Part shown: piece after piece, positions 7,255-14,800 of the stretch
How positions within the stretch are numbered: position 1 is the stretch's first letter
Layout of the letters: every line of letters begins with the position of its first letter
Source: JAAYUK01 sp964392915
GTDB lineage: Bacteria > Nitrospirota > Thermodesulfovibrionia > Thermodesulfovibrionales > Dissulfurispiraceae
Assembly (NCBI GenBank): GCA_964392915.1
Contig: CAYMRS010000043.1
Coordinates: 1-21,512, forward strand
Length of the DNA: 21,512 nt
Reading direction: 5' to 3'
Notes under the pieces: model-generated
Told to the model about the DNA's origin: nothing
Seen by the model: the letters and a program-made list of their open reading frames with translations, nothing else
Database searches by the model: none
Translations under genes and position numbers: made by a program

Positions 7255-8470
7255 AGCGGCCGCCGTCCTGTGGGATGAATCGTATCTCTGGGGACTCATC
7301 GCGCTGCGGGCACTCAGGCAGAAGGGCCTCGCTTTTGACCTTGTTCGCAGCGAAGATATCCGGTCGGGCGCTCTGCAGGGACGAAAACTGCTCTTTGTTC
7401 CTGGAGGATGGGCCTCCAACAAACTGAAAGTACTGGGCGAATCGGGGGGCGACGCAATCAGGCAATTCGTTCAAAACGGCGGCAGCTATCTCGGCTTCTG
7501 CGGCGGGGCCGGGCTGGCTACGCAGGTCGGCCTTGGCTTGCTGGATATTGAGCGCGTGCCGACGGAATACCGGTTGCCGAGCTTAAGCGGTCCCGTGATG
7601 TGTAGCGTTGATGATCATCCGATGTGGAGCGGCGTATACAAGCCCGTCTTTTGGGCATGGTGGCCCTCTCAGTTCAGGGTGAAGGACGAGGGAGTGCGGG
7701 TCTGCGCGCGCTACGGGAAAGCCCTGCCTGAAGCCTACAGTTCCGATATCCGTGTTGGCTCAATCGATACGAATGCGGAATGGGCCTCCAGAGAGGCAGT
7801 TTACGGCATTAACCTGAATCCAGACCGCCTCGCCGGAGAGCCCGCGGTTGTCGAGGGAGCGTTCGGCGAAGGTCGTGTGCTTCTGTCACTGCTCCACTTC
7901 GACACCCCGGGCGACGCGCGCGGCAACCGCGTTTTGCGCCAGATCTGGTCAAACCTCGGAGGCACAACGCTTGCCTCGACTCCCGTTGAAGGTCCGCTGC
8001 GGCAGATCGCTGCGACAGCGCAGCCACTTGTGCGAGAAGCGCAGGCACTGATTGCGGCGGGAGAAGCGTTGCAACTCTGGTGCTGGAGAACCCCCTGGGT
8101 GCTGCAGTGGAAGCGGGGGGTGCGCGGGCTTGAATACTGCACCCTTGCAAACATGGCGGCAGCGATTGGTGAACAGTGCTATCGGCGATTCGGCGATGAT
8201 GTTCCGGTCCGGGTAGCTGCTCTCATGCTGGATGCGTCCAGGCGTTTCGCATTATTCCGTGAGAGCGCGGAGCAGTTGCTCCGGCAGGAATGCGCTGTAA
8301 TGAAACAGGAACCCCTTGCATATGACAAGTGCAATGACACCGGGATCCAGGACATGAGGGTCGTACTGTTCGGCTCCGCCAAGAGCTACGGGGGAGAGTT
8401 CAAAGCCCTGCTCGACAAAATCGACTCATTGCTGTTCTGCCTGATGGATCCGGCCGCAATTTCCGAATAA
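7241..8470 (+). CDS. BPL_N-like, class I amidotransferase-fold protein
   Basis: The product has 409 residues. The first about 245 resemble the BPL_N family (biotin-protein ligase N-terminal-like, glutamine amidotransferase fold). VPGGW (54-58) precedes a nucleophile-elbow-like GSYLGFCGGAGLA with Cys87, and FGEGRVLLSLLHFDTPGD comes at the end of the domain, where a His could complete the active site. The remaining about 160 residues are helical and unassigned. Its reaction is unknown; similar proteins are usually annotated only by domain. I prefer the ATG at 7241, which has GGGGAG close upstream; an in-frame ATG at 7229 is possible. It overlaps the end of cbiGH by 14 bases and is therefore probably translated with it, suggesting a link to corrinoid metabolism, but this is inference. 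Confidence 0.75.
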   Translation: MSSTEAAAVLWDESYLWGLIALRALRQKGLAFDLVRSEDIRSGALQGRKLLFVPGGWASNKLKVLGESGGDAIRQFVQNGGSYLGFCGGAGLATQVGLGLLDIERVPTEYRLPSLSGPVMCSVDDHPMWSGVYKPVFWAWWPSQFRVKDEGVRVCARYGKALPEAYSSDIRVGSIDTNAEWASREAVYGINLNPDRLAGEPAVVEGAFGEGRVLLSLLHFDTPGDARGNRVLRQIWSNLGGTTLASTPVEGPLRQIAATAQPLVREAQALIAAGEALQLWCWRTPWVLQWKRGVRGLEYCTLANMAAAIGEQCYRRFGDDVPVRVAALMLDASRRFALFRESAEQLLRQECAVMKQEPLAYDKCNDTGIQDMRVVLFGSAKSYGGEFKALLDKIDSLLFCLMDPAAISE

Positions 8471-8703
8471 AGCGGGCTCAGCCTGAGTCTTCAGCAAAAA
8501 TAATACGGAAATAAATTTTTTTAATTTGACCTCCCCCCGGAATTCTCTTATTGTGTTATTGTATTTATGCACATAGAGACAGCGTTCCACTTAAGAGTGC
8601 CTGCTGGCATGTATCTGTCTGTCTTTCTTCTGGCCGTTGCGTTAAACTTACGGGTATGTTTGCCGTATGACATTATCCAAATTCCGCACAGGGAGGTGTA
8701 TGG
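8471..8703 (+). promoter_or_regulatory. Promoter and long leader of the sulfur-relay operon
   Basis: This 233-base gap holds TTGACC (8526-8531) and TATTGT (8549-8554), separated by 17 bases, a plausible sigma-70 promoter. The start near 8561 would give a leader of about 140 bases. The leader can form small hairpins: TGCC/GGCA around 8599-8610, and TACGG (8649-8653) with CCGTA (8663-8667). No known riboswitch consensus is evident. A weak stem (GGCTCA/TGAGTC, 8475-8489) follows the upstream gene without an adjacent T run. GGGAGG at 8691-8696 serves the first gene. Confidence 0.5.
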
Positions 8704-9000
8704 ATGAAACTAGCAGTGTTAAAAAGCGACTTTAGGACCGGTGGCGACATGGTCGACCGGTTAAGCGCGGAGAAACTTGGCATCATCTTCGTTGGCAACG
8801 GTATTTATCATGTTACCGTCAAGGATGCCGGCGCAGCAGATCCGGTTCTCCAGAAGAGTGCGAACTTCTATGTTCTGGCAGAAGATCTAGAGGTTCGGGG
8901 ATTCAATGCTTCTCAGGTTCCGGGAAACGTCAAGGTGGTCACTTATGATGACCTGGTTGATCTGATATTCAACGACTACGAAAAAATCGTCTGGGTCTAG
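8704..9000 (+). CDS. DsrH/TusB-like sulfur-relay protein
   Basis: This small cytoplasmic protein (98 residues) resembles DsrH/TusB. It has the early strand GIIFVGNGIYHV, then YVLAEDLEVRGF (about residues 57-68) and the C-terminal VTYDDLVDLIFNDYEKIVWV, all typical of the family. In the TusBCD and DsrEFH complexes this subunit assembles with TusC/DsrF and TusD/DsrE to pass persulfide sulfur. It contains no cysteine, so it is probably structural; E. coli TusB also lacks one, whereas A. vinosum DsrH has a Cys. It has GGGAGG seven bases before its ATG and is first of four genes that encode all three subunit types and a TusA-like carrier. No dsrAB or tRNA thiolation gene is present, so the destination of the sulfur is open. 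Confidence 0.75.
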   Translation: MKLAVLKSDFRTGGDMVDRLSAEKLGIIFVGNGIYHVTVKDAGAADPVLQKSANFYVLAEDLEVRGFNASQVPGNVKVVTYDDLVDLIFNDYEKIVWV

Positions 9001-9028
9001 GCCGGCTCGACTACGCAAGGAGGATACA

Positions 9029-9391
9029 ATGGGAAAATTCACAATAGGTGCCTTTCCGGGTCTTGTTGGCTCGCTTTCGCTCGACTTTTCCGTCAAACTG
9101 GCTGAAGCGGCGGTGAAGAAGGGGCATACGGTAGATTTTTGGGTGTCATCGAATGCCACCATGCTCTCCAAAAAAGGGCAACGCTCGTTCAAAGACTATT
9201 CAACCCTGTACAAAACGCTTGAAGAGCTGTTCAAAACCGGCAAGTTTCAGGCATGCGCCTGTGAAGCCTGCGCGGAAGCCCGCGGTTACCATAAGGAAGA
9301 CACTATGGACGGCTGGATTCGCAAAAGCATGGACTGGTATCTGGCAAGCTGCTATAACGCAGACCGCGTACTGCTCATAGGAGGTGAATAG
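9029..9391 (+). CDS. DsrE/TusD-like sulfurtransferase subunit
   Basis: This 120-residue cytoplasmic protein is DsrE-like. It starts with a strand-rich FTIGAFPG, a helix and VDFWVSS, as in the family. The candidate active site is ACACEACAEARGY, with Cys76, Cys78 and Cys81 preceding the conserved Arg-Gly. Cys78 aligns by spacing with the persulfide-carrying cysteine of TusD and DsrE. The extra cysteines give a C-x-C-x2-C cluster that is unusual and might support a redox or metal role. AAGGAGG lies upstream of the ATG. The next gene starts just after its stop codon, so translation is likely coupled. Assignment to the family is good; the exact partner and substrate are inferred. Confidence 0.8.
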   Translation: MGKFTIGAFPGLVGSLSLDFSVKLAEAAVKKGHTVDFWVSSNATMLSKKGQRSFKDYSTLYKTLEELFKTGKFQACACEACAEARGYHKEDTMDGWIRKSMDWYLASCYNADRVLLIGGE

Positions 9392-9392
9392 G

Positions 9393-9800
9393 ATGGTTAA
9401 GAAAATAGCATTTATCATCCGCTCCATGCCTTACAAGACCGAGGCATCCCGTCTGGCCATGACACACGCCATTGCCAGCCAGTCGGTTGAAATTTATCTT
9501 GAAGACGGACAAAACGTAGAGCCTATCGTTGCCCTGATCGGCGACGGCGTATTGAACGGACTCAAGAATCAGGCAAGCAAGTTTTACGGTATTTCAACGC
9601 TCGAGCAGCATATCAAAAATGGCCTTCTTGTCGACTTGCCTATCCTGTACTGCAAAGAAGATGTTGAGCGCCTGGGGTTGACTGAAGATGCACTGCTCAT
9701 GGACGCCGACGATCTCGGCGGCGACATGAAAGCGAGGATTGTGCCAATGAGTGAGATCAACGCCGCGCTTGCAACGGCGGCTCATCTTCAGATTTTCTAA
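9393..9800 (+). CDS. DsrF/TusC-like DsrE-family protein
   Basis: This 135-residue soluble protein belongs to the DsrE/F superfamily. It opens with KKIAFIIRSMPYKTEASRLA and has the typical VEIYLEDGQNV and LLVDLPILYCKEDVERLGL stretches. The only cysteine, Cys87, lies at the position where DsrE-family members often have a sulfur-binding residue. The ATG at 9393 is preceded by AGGAGGTGA (9379-9387), which partly overlaps the end of the previous gene; an in-frame GTG at 9384 lies inside that site and is unlikely. It would complete a TusB-TusC-TusD or DsrEFH type heterocomplex with its two upstream neighbours. Confidence 0.75.
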   Translation: MVKKIAFIIRSMPYKTEASRLAMTHAIASQSVEIYLEDGQNVEPIVALIGDGVLNGLKNQASKFYGISTLEQHIKNGLLVDLPILYCKEDVERLGLTEDALLMDADDLGGDMKARIVPMSEINAALATAAHLQIF

Positions 9801-9826
9801 AAAATACATTAAAAGAGGAGTGTGCC

Positions 9827-10072
9827 ATGGCAGATTTGAAAGCAAAAACACCGGCGGAGGTTCTTGATGTGATGGGCAGAGTATGCCCTTATCCGCTCGT
9901 ACTTACCAAGAAAGCGGTTGAAAAGCTGGCTCCCGGCCAGGTCCTTAAGATTCTCTGCGACGCCCCGGCTTCCGCTGAGGATTCGCTCCCGCGCTTTGCT
10001 GAAAAGGGCGGATTCCCGATCGAGGTCGTGAAGACCGGGGATCACTGGGAAATCTATATCGAGAAGAAGTAA
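9827..10072 (+). CDS. tusA: TusA-family sulfur carrier protein
   Basis: This 81-residue cytoplasmic protein has the TusA fold signature DVMGRVCPYPLVLTKKAV, with the persulfide cysteine Cys20 in CPYPL. The rest matches family strands (GQVLKILCDAPASAED and PIEVVKTGDHWEIYIEK). TusA proteins accept sulfur from a cysteine desulfurase or rhodanese and donate it to DsrE-type partners. A second cysteine, Cys44, is not expected to be catalytic. AGAGGAG precedes the ATG. It is the last gene of the sulfur-relay operon and is followed at once by a strong terminator. Tus versus sulfur-oxidation use cannot be told from this gene alone. Confidence 0.92.
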   Translation: MADLKAKTPAEVLDVMGRVCPYPLVLTKKAVEKLAPGQVLKILCDAPASAEDSLPRFAEKGGFPIEVVKTGDHWEIYIEKK

Positions 10073-10086
10073 CAGCCTAAAAAGAT

Positions 10087-10124
10087 AAAAAAAGGGGCGC
10101 CGCGAAAGCGGAGCCCCTTTTTTT
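10087..10124. terminator. Bidirectional rho-independent terminator
   Basis: A GC-rich stem (GGGGC-CCGC with GCGG-GCCCC, one unpaired base on each arm) closes on a GAAA tetraloop. It is flanked by seven A on the left and seven T on the right, so it can stop transcripts from both the tusA side and the convergent ferredoxin side. Confidence 0.93.
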
Positions 10125-10132
10125 ATTCCTGA

Positions 10133-10318
10133 TTACATCTCAGTGATGGTAATGGCAGCCGTCGGGCAAAGACTGAGGCAGGTTTCACACATCACGCACT
10201 CAGAAGCCTGGAACGGATCAGACTTGCCGTCGGTCATCTGGAAGACTACCTGCGGACAGTTGTTGACGCACTCCTCGCAACCGGTACATTTGTCGTTATC
10301 AACCACAACTAAATACAA
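10133..10318 (-). CDS. 2[4Fe-4S] ferredoxin with likely TTG start
   Basis: This small protein (61 residues) has two bacterial-type [4Fe-4S] sites: Cys11, 14, 17 and 21 in CTGCEECVNNCP, and Cys41, 44, 47 and 51 in CVMCETCLSLCP. It would carry low-potential electrons in the cytoplasm. The frame opens at a GTG (10327), but that codon lies within AAGGAGGTGAG, the ribosome binding site itself. A TTG at 10318, six bases past AAGGAGGTG, is the better start, giving MYLVVVDNDKC. It has its own promoter and faces the sulfur-relay operon across a shared terminator, so it may supply electrons to sulfur chemistry; that link is inference. Confidence 0.9.
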   Translation of the reverse strand: MYLVVVDNDKCTGCEECVNNCPQVVFQMTDGKSDPFQASECVMCETCLSLCPTAAITITEM

Positions 10319-10372
10319 AGCACTCACCTCCTTGGTTATGTTTTAGAGCTCGAATACGAGACAATTCCGCTA

Positions 10373-10402
10373 ATATTACAAACTCACCGCATGTATTGTC
10401 AA
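10373..10402 (-). promoter_or_regulatory. Sigma-70-type promoter for the ferredoxin
   Basis: On the minus strand, TTGACA (10402-10397) is followed after 18 bases by TAATAT (10378-10373). Transcription would begin near 10366, with about 48 bases before the TTG at 10318. It lies within the 115 bases between the FKBP gene end and the ferredoxin, giving the ferredoxin an independent transcript. Confidence 0.75.
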
Positions 10403-10442
10403 TGCGCCCTGATACTTGCGGCAAAGCTTCCGCTGTGAACTG

Positions 10443-11135
10443 CTACTGCACAATCTGTATCAGCTCAACGTCAAAAAGCAGCACCTGATTCGGCCCGATG
10501 ATCTGGGCAGCGCCCCGCTCGCCATAGGCGATCTCAGAGGGGATTACGACCTGCCATTTCGCCCCTTCTTTCATGAGTTGCAGAACCTCTTTCCATCCGG
10601 CAATAACACCGTTCACCGGAAAAGTCGCCGGCTCTCCGCGCCTGATTGAGCTGTCAAACTCGGTTCCATCAAGCGTGGTGCCGCGGTAATGCACTTTCAC
10701 CGTGTCGGTTTCTTTCGGCTGCTTGCCGGTTCCGGGGCTTACCACCTTATACTGGAGACCGCTCGAAGTTGTAACGACACCTTCCTTCTTCCTGTTTTCT
10801 GCAAGATATGCGGTGCCATCCTTCTTGTTCTTTTCCGCCAGCTGTTTCATTGCTTCGGCCTGCTTTGCGGCAAGAACCTTCTGATATTCATCAAGCGCGC
10901 CCTTTATTTCATCTTCGGTCATTGCGCCTTTCTTTCCGAGATAGCCATCCCGAATGCCCCGTGAAAGCTGCTCCGCGGAAATATCCAGCCCGTCCTGCTT
11001 CATGTTCATCCCGGTTACATATCCGACACTGTACCCCAGCTTCTCCTTGGTGGTCTTCAGTTTTACTTTTTCAGCGGCAAAGGCCGGCATCGCCGCAATG
11101 GCAAAAATGAGAATACTTCCCAGCAAACGTTTCAT
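10443..11135 (-). CDS. FKBP-type peptidyl-prolyl isomerase, exported
   Basis: This 230-residue protein speeds folding by isomerising Xaa-Pro bonds. Residues 1-20 form a signal peptide (MKRLLGSILIFAIAAMPAFA), with likely cleavage before Ala21, so it acts in the periplasm. Residues 25-120 are the helical FKBP N-terminal dimerisation region seen in Mip and FkpA proteins, with a Lys- and Glu-rich coiled helix. The catalytic FKBP domain (about 125-230) contains VKVHYRGTTLDGTEFDSS, FPVNGVIAGWKEVLQLMKEG and VVIPSEIAYGERG. I choose the ATG at 11135, preceded by GAGG, because it begins the signal peptide; a longer frame to 11162 adds nine residues that would spoil it. No lipoprotein cysteine is seen. 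Confidence 0.93.
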   Translation of the reverse strand: MKRLLGSILIFAIAAMPAFAAEKVKLKTTKEKLGYSVGYVTGMNMKQDGLDISAEQLSRGIRDGYLGKKGAMTEDEIKGALDEYQKVLAAKQAEAMKQLAEKNKKDGTAYLAENRKKEGVVTTSSGLQYKVVSPGTGKQPKETDTVKVHYRGTTLDGTEFDSSIRRGEPATFPVNGVIAGWKEVLQLMKEGAKWQVVIPSEIAYGERGAAQIIGPNQVLLFDVELIQIVQ

Positions 11136-11438
11136 ATGCACCTCGTCTGAATTAGTTGACAACAGCTATTATTTTACCGAAAACGATGCTCATGAAGCTA
11201 CCTGCGGCTTCTCCAGCCAGGATTATTCATGAACCTGATATTTTTATGAGAGAGCCATTCAGGAATCTTAATGCTCCGTATTGCTGTTGTTGGTCGTTCC
11301 AGCCGGCCGGAAGCCTTCCCCTTTGAATGGTTTTGTACCAAGCGCCCCGCTGGCGGAGCGTAACTTTATCGAAAATACTATCTCCAATCGGAGAGTAATT
11401 GCATAAGGACTGAGCAAGGCAATATGAAAGAGCGGGCA
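11136..11438. other. Intergenic region without a recognisable gene
   Basis: This stretch lies between the FKBP gene and the tRNA promoter. It contains an open minus-strand frame (11227-11460, 77 codons) with no ribosome site or family match, two weak inverted repeats (near 11340-11360, CGCCCCGC against GCGGAGCG, and CTCC/GGAG around 11382-11393), and a weak minus-strand TTCATG-N17-AATAAT (11196-11168) that might be the FKBP promoter. I see no transposase motif. The region may be the remains of an element, but this cannot be shown here. Confidence 0.4.
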
Positions 11439-11468
11439 TTGACAAAATCGGCATTTTCACTGTAAATT
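11439..11468 (+). promoter_or_regulatory. tRNA operon promoter
   Basis: TTGACA (11439-11444) is followed after 18 bases by TAAATT (11463-11468). The start would be near 11475, about 34 bases before tRNA-Lys. The perfect -35 box suits a stable RNA promoter. Confidence 0.7.
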
Positions 11469-11508
11469 ATCTACTCACGTCTCACTGTATCAGGCCGGTG
11501 CAGTGCGC

Positions 11509-11581
11509 GGGCCGCTAGCTCAGTTGGTAGAGCAACGCCCTTTTAAGGCGTGGGTCGTTGGTTCGAATCCAACGCGGCTCA
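11509..11581 (+). tRNA. tRNA-Lys (anticodon TTT)
   Basis: The 73-base sequence folds into a full cloverleaf. The acceptor arm is GGGCCGC with GCGGCTC (one G-T pair), and A is the discriminator. The anticodon stem ACGCC/GGCGT holds the loop CTTTTAA, with TTT at 11542-11544 (positions 34-36). GGTTCGAATCC forms the T arm. The 3' CCA is not encoded (TAG follows), so it must be added after transcription. Confidence 0.97.
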
Positions 11582-11587
11582 TAGGCT

Positions 11588-11665
11588 GTCCCTATCGTCT
11601 AGCCTGGCCTAGGACATCGCCCTTTCAAGGCGGTAACGCGGGTTCGAATCCCGCTGGGGACGCCA
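11588..11665 (+). tRNA. tRNA-Glu (anticodon TTC)
   Basis: The acceptor arm GTCCCTA pairs with TGGGGAC, the discriminator is G at 11662, and CCA is encoded at 11663-11665. The anticodon loop CTTTCAA has TTC at 11624-11626. It lies six bases after tRNA-Lys, in the same transcript. The anticodon loop and most of its stem match tRNA-Lys except for the third anticodon base. Confidence 0.97.
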
Positions 11666-11675
11666 AAAACCAATG

Positions 11676-11708
11676 AAGGACCGCAGAAATGCGGTCCTTT
11701 TCTTTTTT
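11676..11708 (+). terminator. Rho-independent terminator of the tRNA operon
   Basis: AAGGACCGC (11676-11684) pairs perfectly with GCGGTCCTT (11691-11699) around a six-base loop, and a T-rich run with one C follows. It separates the tRNAs from recC. Confidence 0.93.
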
Positions 11709-11807
11709 CTGCATCAGGCTCATCGTCCCCTGTTTCCAGGGAAAGCAGACCTGTGACACTCTTTGGGGTACATTTTCAGGCATAATAAAGCGTCCAGGGA
11801 GGCAACG

Positions 11808-14800
11808 ATGCTGAGGCTGACGTATTCAAACGATCTCGGGAAGCTCGTGCATGCTGTGGTGAAAAACAGTCCGGCGCTCTGCGCGGGCGGCACGGATCTG
11901 CTTTTTTCTCCCCCGTCGCTCATCGTTCCCAACCGGAACCTGAAGACTTGGCTTTCTTTTGAGATCGCGCGCACAACCGGCATTGCTGCAAACATCTCCT
12001 TTCTGTACCTGGAGGAGTTTCTCCAGTCTGTCCTGACGGATAACGGCAGGGCGGGCGTCATCATAACGCGGGATGTCATGCACAGCGCACTTATTTCTCT
12101 TTTTCATCGCGGGTTGGAACAGGACGAAACAGGACGGTTCCCTGATGAAGTTGCCACGTACATCCGCGCGGCTGAAAGCCAGGACGAGCGCGACCTTCGG
12201 ACGTATCAGCTGGCTTCGGAGCTTTCCCGGGTTTTTGAGGAGTATTTCCTGTCGCGCGAAACCATGCTGCAGAAGTGGCAACAGGGTCATTTCGTTGCCA
12301 CAAAGGAACCGTTCTTTTCGAGCGAGCGATGGCAACGTGCGGTATGGAACATGCTTTTCGGCGATGGTGGGAGCCTCGCTCACGCAGTTGACAGCGACGG
12401 CCAGCCATACCTCACTTATCCCGCGGCGCTTGATCTGTTTTCCGGGCGACTCCTTGCATTGCCGGACGAACTGCACCTCTTCGGTTTTTCCTATATGTCG
12501 CGCGCGTACGTGAGAATTCTTTCGCGGATAGTGCTTGAGCGTGATATGCATGTTTATGCGCTGAATCCGTGCCGGGAGTTTTGGGAAGATGTCCGCTCAA
12601 GGTCCGAGGAGCTGCGCGAGAAGGCTAAAAGAATCCGGCGGAGCAGGAAACTCAAGGATGATGAGCTTGAGGCGAGCGAAGACCCTTTCCATCTGGAGGA
12701 TGCGGACGAAACTCCGGCACTGCGGCTCTGGGGAAGGCCCGGCAGAGAGCATATCCATATTCTGAATTCTGTAACCGACTGTAATTTCATGGAAGATTTT
12801 GCCGATCCCCTGGAACACGGGACCACGCTTCTTCGTTTGCTTCAGCGGGATATCCTGCTCCGGGAAGAGGAGCGCGTTAAACCTCCTGACGGGTTTGATT
12901 TCAGCGCTGACGAGAGCATTCGTATTCTTGCCTGCACGGGGATTCAGAGCGAAGTTGAAGTGGTTGCCAACGAAATCTGGGAGCTGATCATACGGAACGA
13001 CGATGCGGCAGACACTGACAATCGCCGGCTGCGCTTTAACGACATTGCTGTCATCATCGCTGACAGCGCGGAGTATGATGCGTATCGGGCCCACATCGTA
13101 TCGGTCTTTCAGGAAATCCATGCCATCCCTCACTCCATAAGCGATACTGCCCTTGCAAAAGACTCGCGGGTTGCCGAGGCGGTGCAGCTCCTGCTGGGGC
13201 TGCCTTTGAGTGCATTTCTGCGGGAAGACGTGCTCCGGCTCATTACCCATCCGTCTGTCGCGGCCCGCTTCCCTGAGGCTGACGCCGATGAGTGGATCGC
13301 ATGGGCGGAAAAAATCGGGATTTTTCACGGGCAGAATCATGAAGTTCATGCCGGAACGTATATTGAAAAAGATCTCTACAATTGGGAGCAGGGGTTGCGA
13401 AGGCTATCGCTCGGGGCTTTCATGAGCGGACTTAGAAGCGATGACCACAGGCCATTCTTCGATGCCTCGTGCGGTGAGGAGTACCTGCCTGAAGAGTTCG
13501 GGATGGACAGCCTGCCGAATGCCGGTCTCGCCATAGCTCTCCTGAAATCACTGTTTGCTGATGCCCGGTTCGCTTTGGAGCAGCAGATGAAGTTTTCCGA
13601 TTGGGCAACGTTCCTTCAGGGTTTCATAAGTTGCTATGTCGGAACCGCTTCTGAAGATGACGAGCATGCGCTCGCGCAATGCCTGCAAGTTGTTGCCTCA
13701 CTGCGGCAGCTCCAGACAGACGAAACACGGGTTTCTTACCGCATTGCGCGGGAGTTTGTGAGCGCCGGGCTTGACGGCCTTAGAGGTGCGCAGGGGCAAT
13801 ATCTGGCGCGCGGGGTGTCTGTTTCTTCATTTCTGCCGATGCGTCCCATTCCGTTTCGGGTTGTTTTTGTCCTCGGCATGGGGGAGGGCAGGTTCCCCGC
13901 ACGCGATATGCGCAATCCGCTCGACCTGAGGGGCGCAAGAAGAATGCCGGGAGACGTGACTGCGCGCGAGCGTGACCAGTACATGTTTCTGGAGACGCTG
14001 ATTTCAACACGCGACCGTCTGTACCTGTCCTATGTGTCCAGGGACAGCCAAACGGGGGAGGCGATAGAGCCGTCCTCGGTCGTGAAGGAAATACAGTTCA
14101 TGCTTGAGCGCGGGTATGTGGGAACGGAAGGGATGCGGCGCATTGTCAGAGAACACCCCCTCCGGCGTTTTGACCCGGCCTACTTCCCCGCGTTATACGG
14201 TGGTGTCGATGCGGCAATGCCAAACTTCTCTGCCGACGCGCGGAAAGAAGCTGCCGCTGCGGCGCTCAGCCTGTCGTTGCGGGCAGCAGGCACCGGGCGA
14301 ATCCCTGAAAGGACGCTCGTCAACACAATGCTGCCGCAACAGGTGCAGACGCTTTTGGGTATGCTTTCTTCCCCGAAGCCTGGCCGGCCTGAACATGGCG
14401 ATAACGGCAGGATACCGCTCCGCACCATCAGAAAGTTCCTGGAGTGCCCGTTGCAGGGATGGGCTTCGTTTCAGCTCGGACTGCGGGAAGAGGACTTCGA
14501 TGATCCCGTTGTCCGCAACGAGGAATCATTTGAGACGCCCTATCTGGAATCATTGCTCATACAGCGCGAGACTTTTGCGGAAGCATGGAACCGTGCTGCC
14601 CGTTCGGCAGACTTCGACGCGACAGCTTCTGATACATACGCAGGGATGGTGCGTGTCGGTGAAATGAAGGGGCGGATGCCGACCGGATTTTTCAAGCAGG
14701 CCGAAATGCGCAGGCATCTTGAGGTAATTCAGGCATGGAATACTCATCTGGCGGCGGACACTGAAACTCCGGACGCGCTCATCCAGGCGATTTTCGGCAA

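Noticed and set aside
8561..8703. Riboswitch in the leader of the sulfur-relay operon
   Set aside because: Small hairpins exist but no known aptamer consensus could be recognised.
11826..12551. A 241-codon minus-strand frame inside recC
   Set aside because: It has no ribosome site or motif and lies opposite conserved RecC N-terminal motifs.
12597..13349. A 250-codon minus-strand frame inside recC
   Set aside because: It is antisense to clear RecC coding sequence and matches no family, so it is a shadow of GC-rich codon use.
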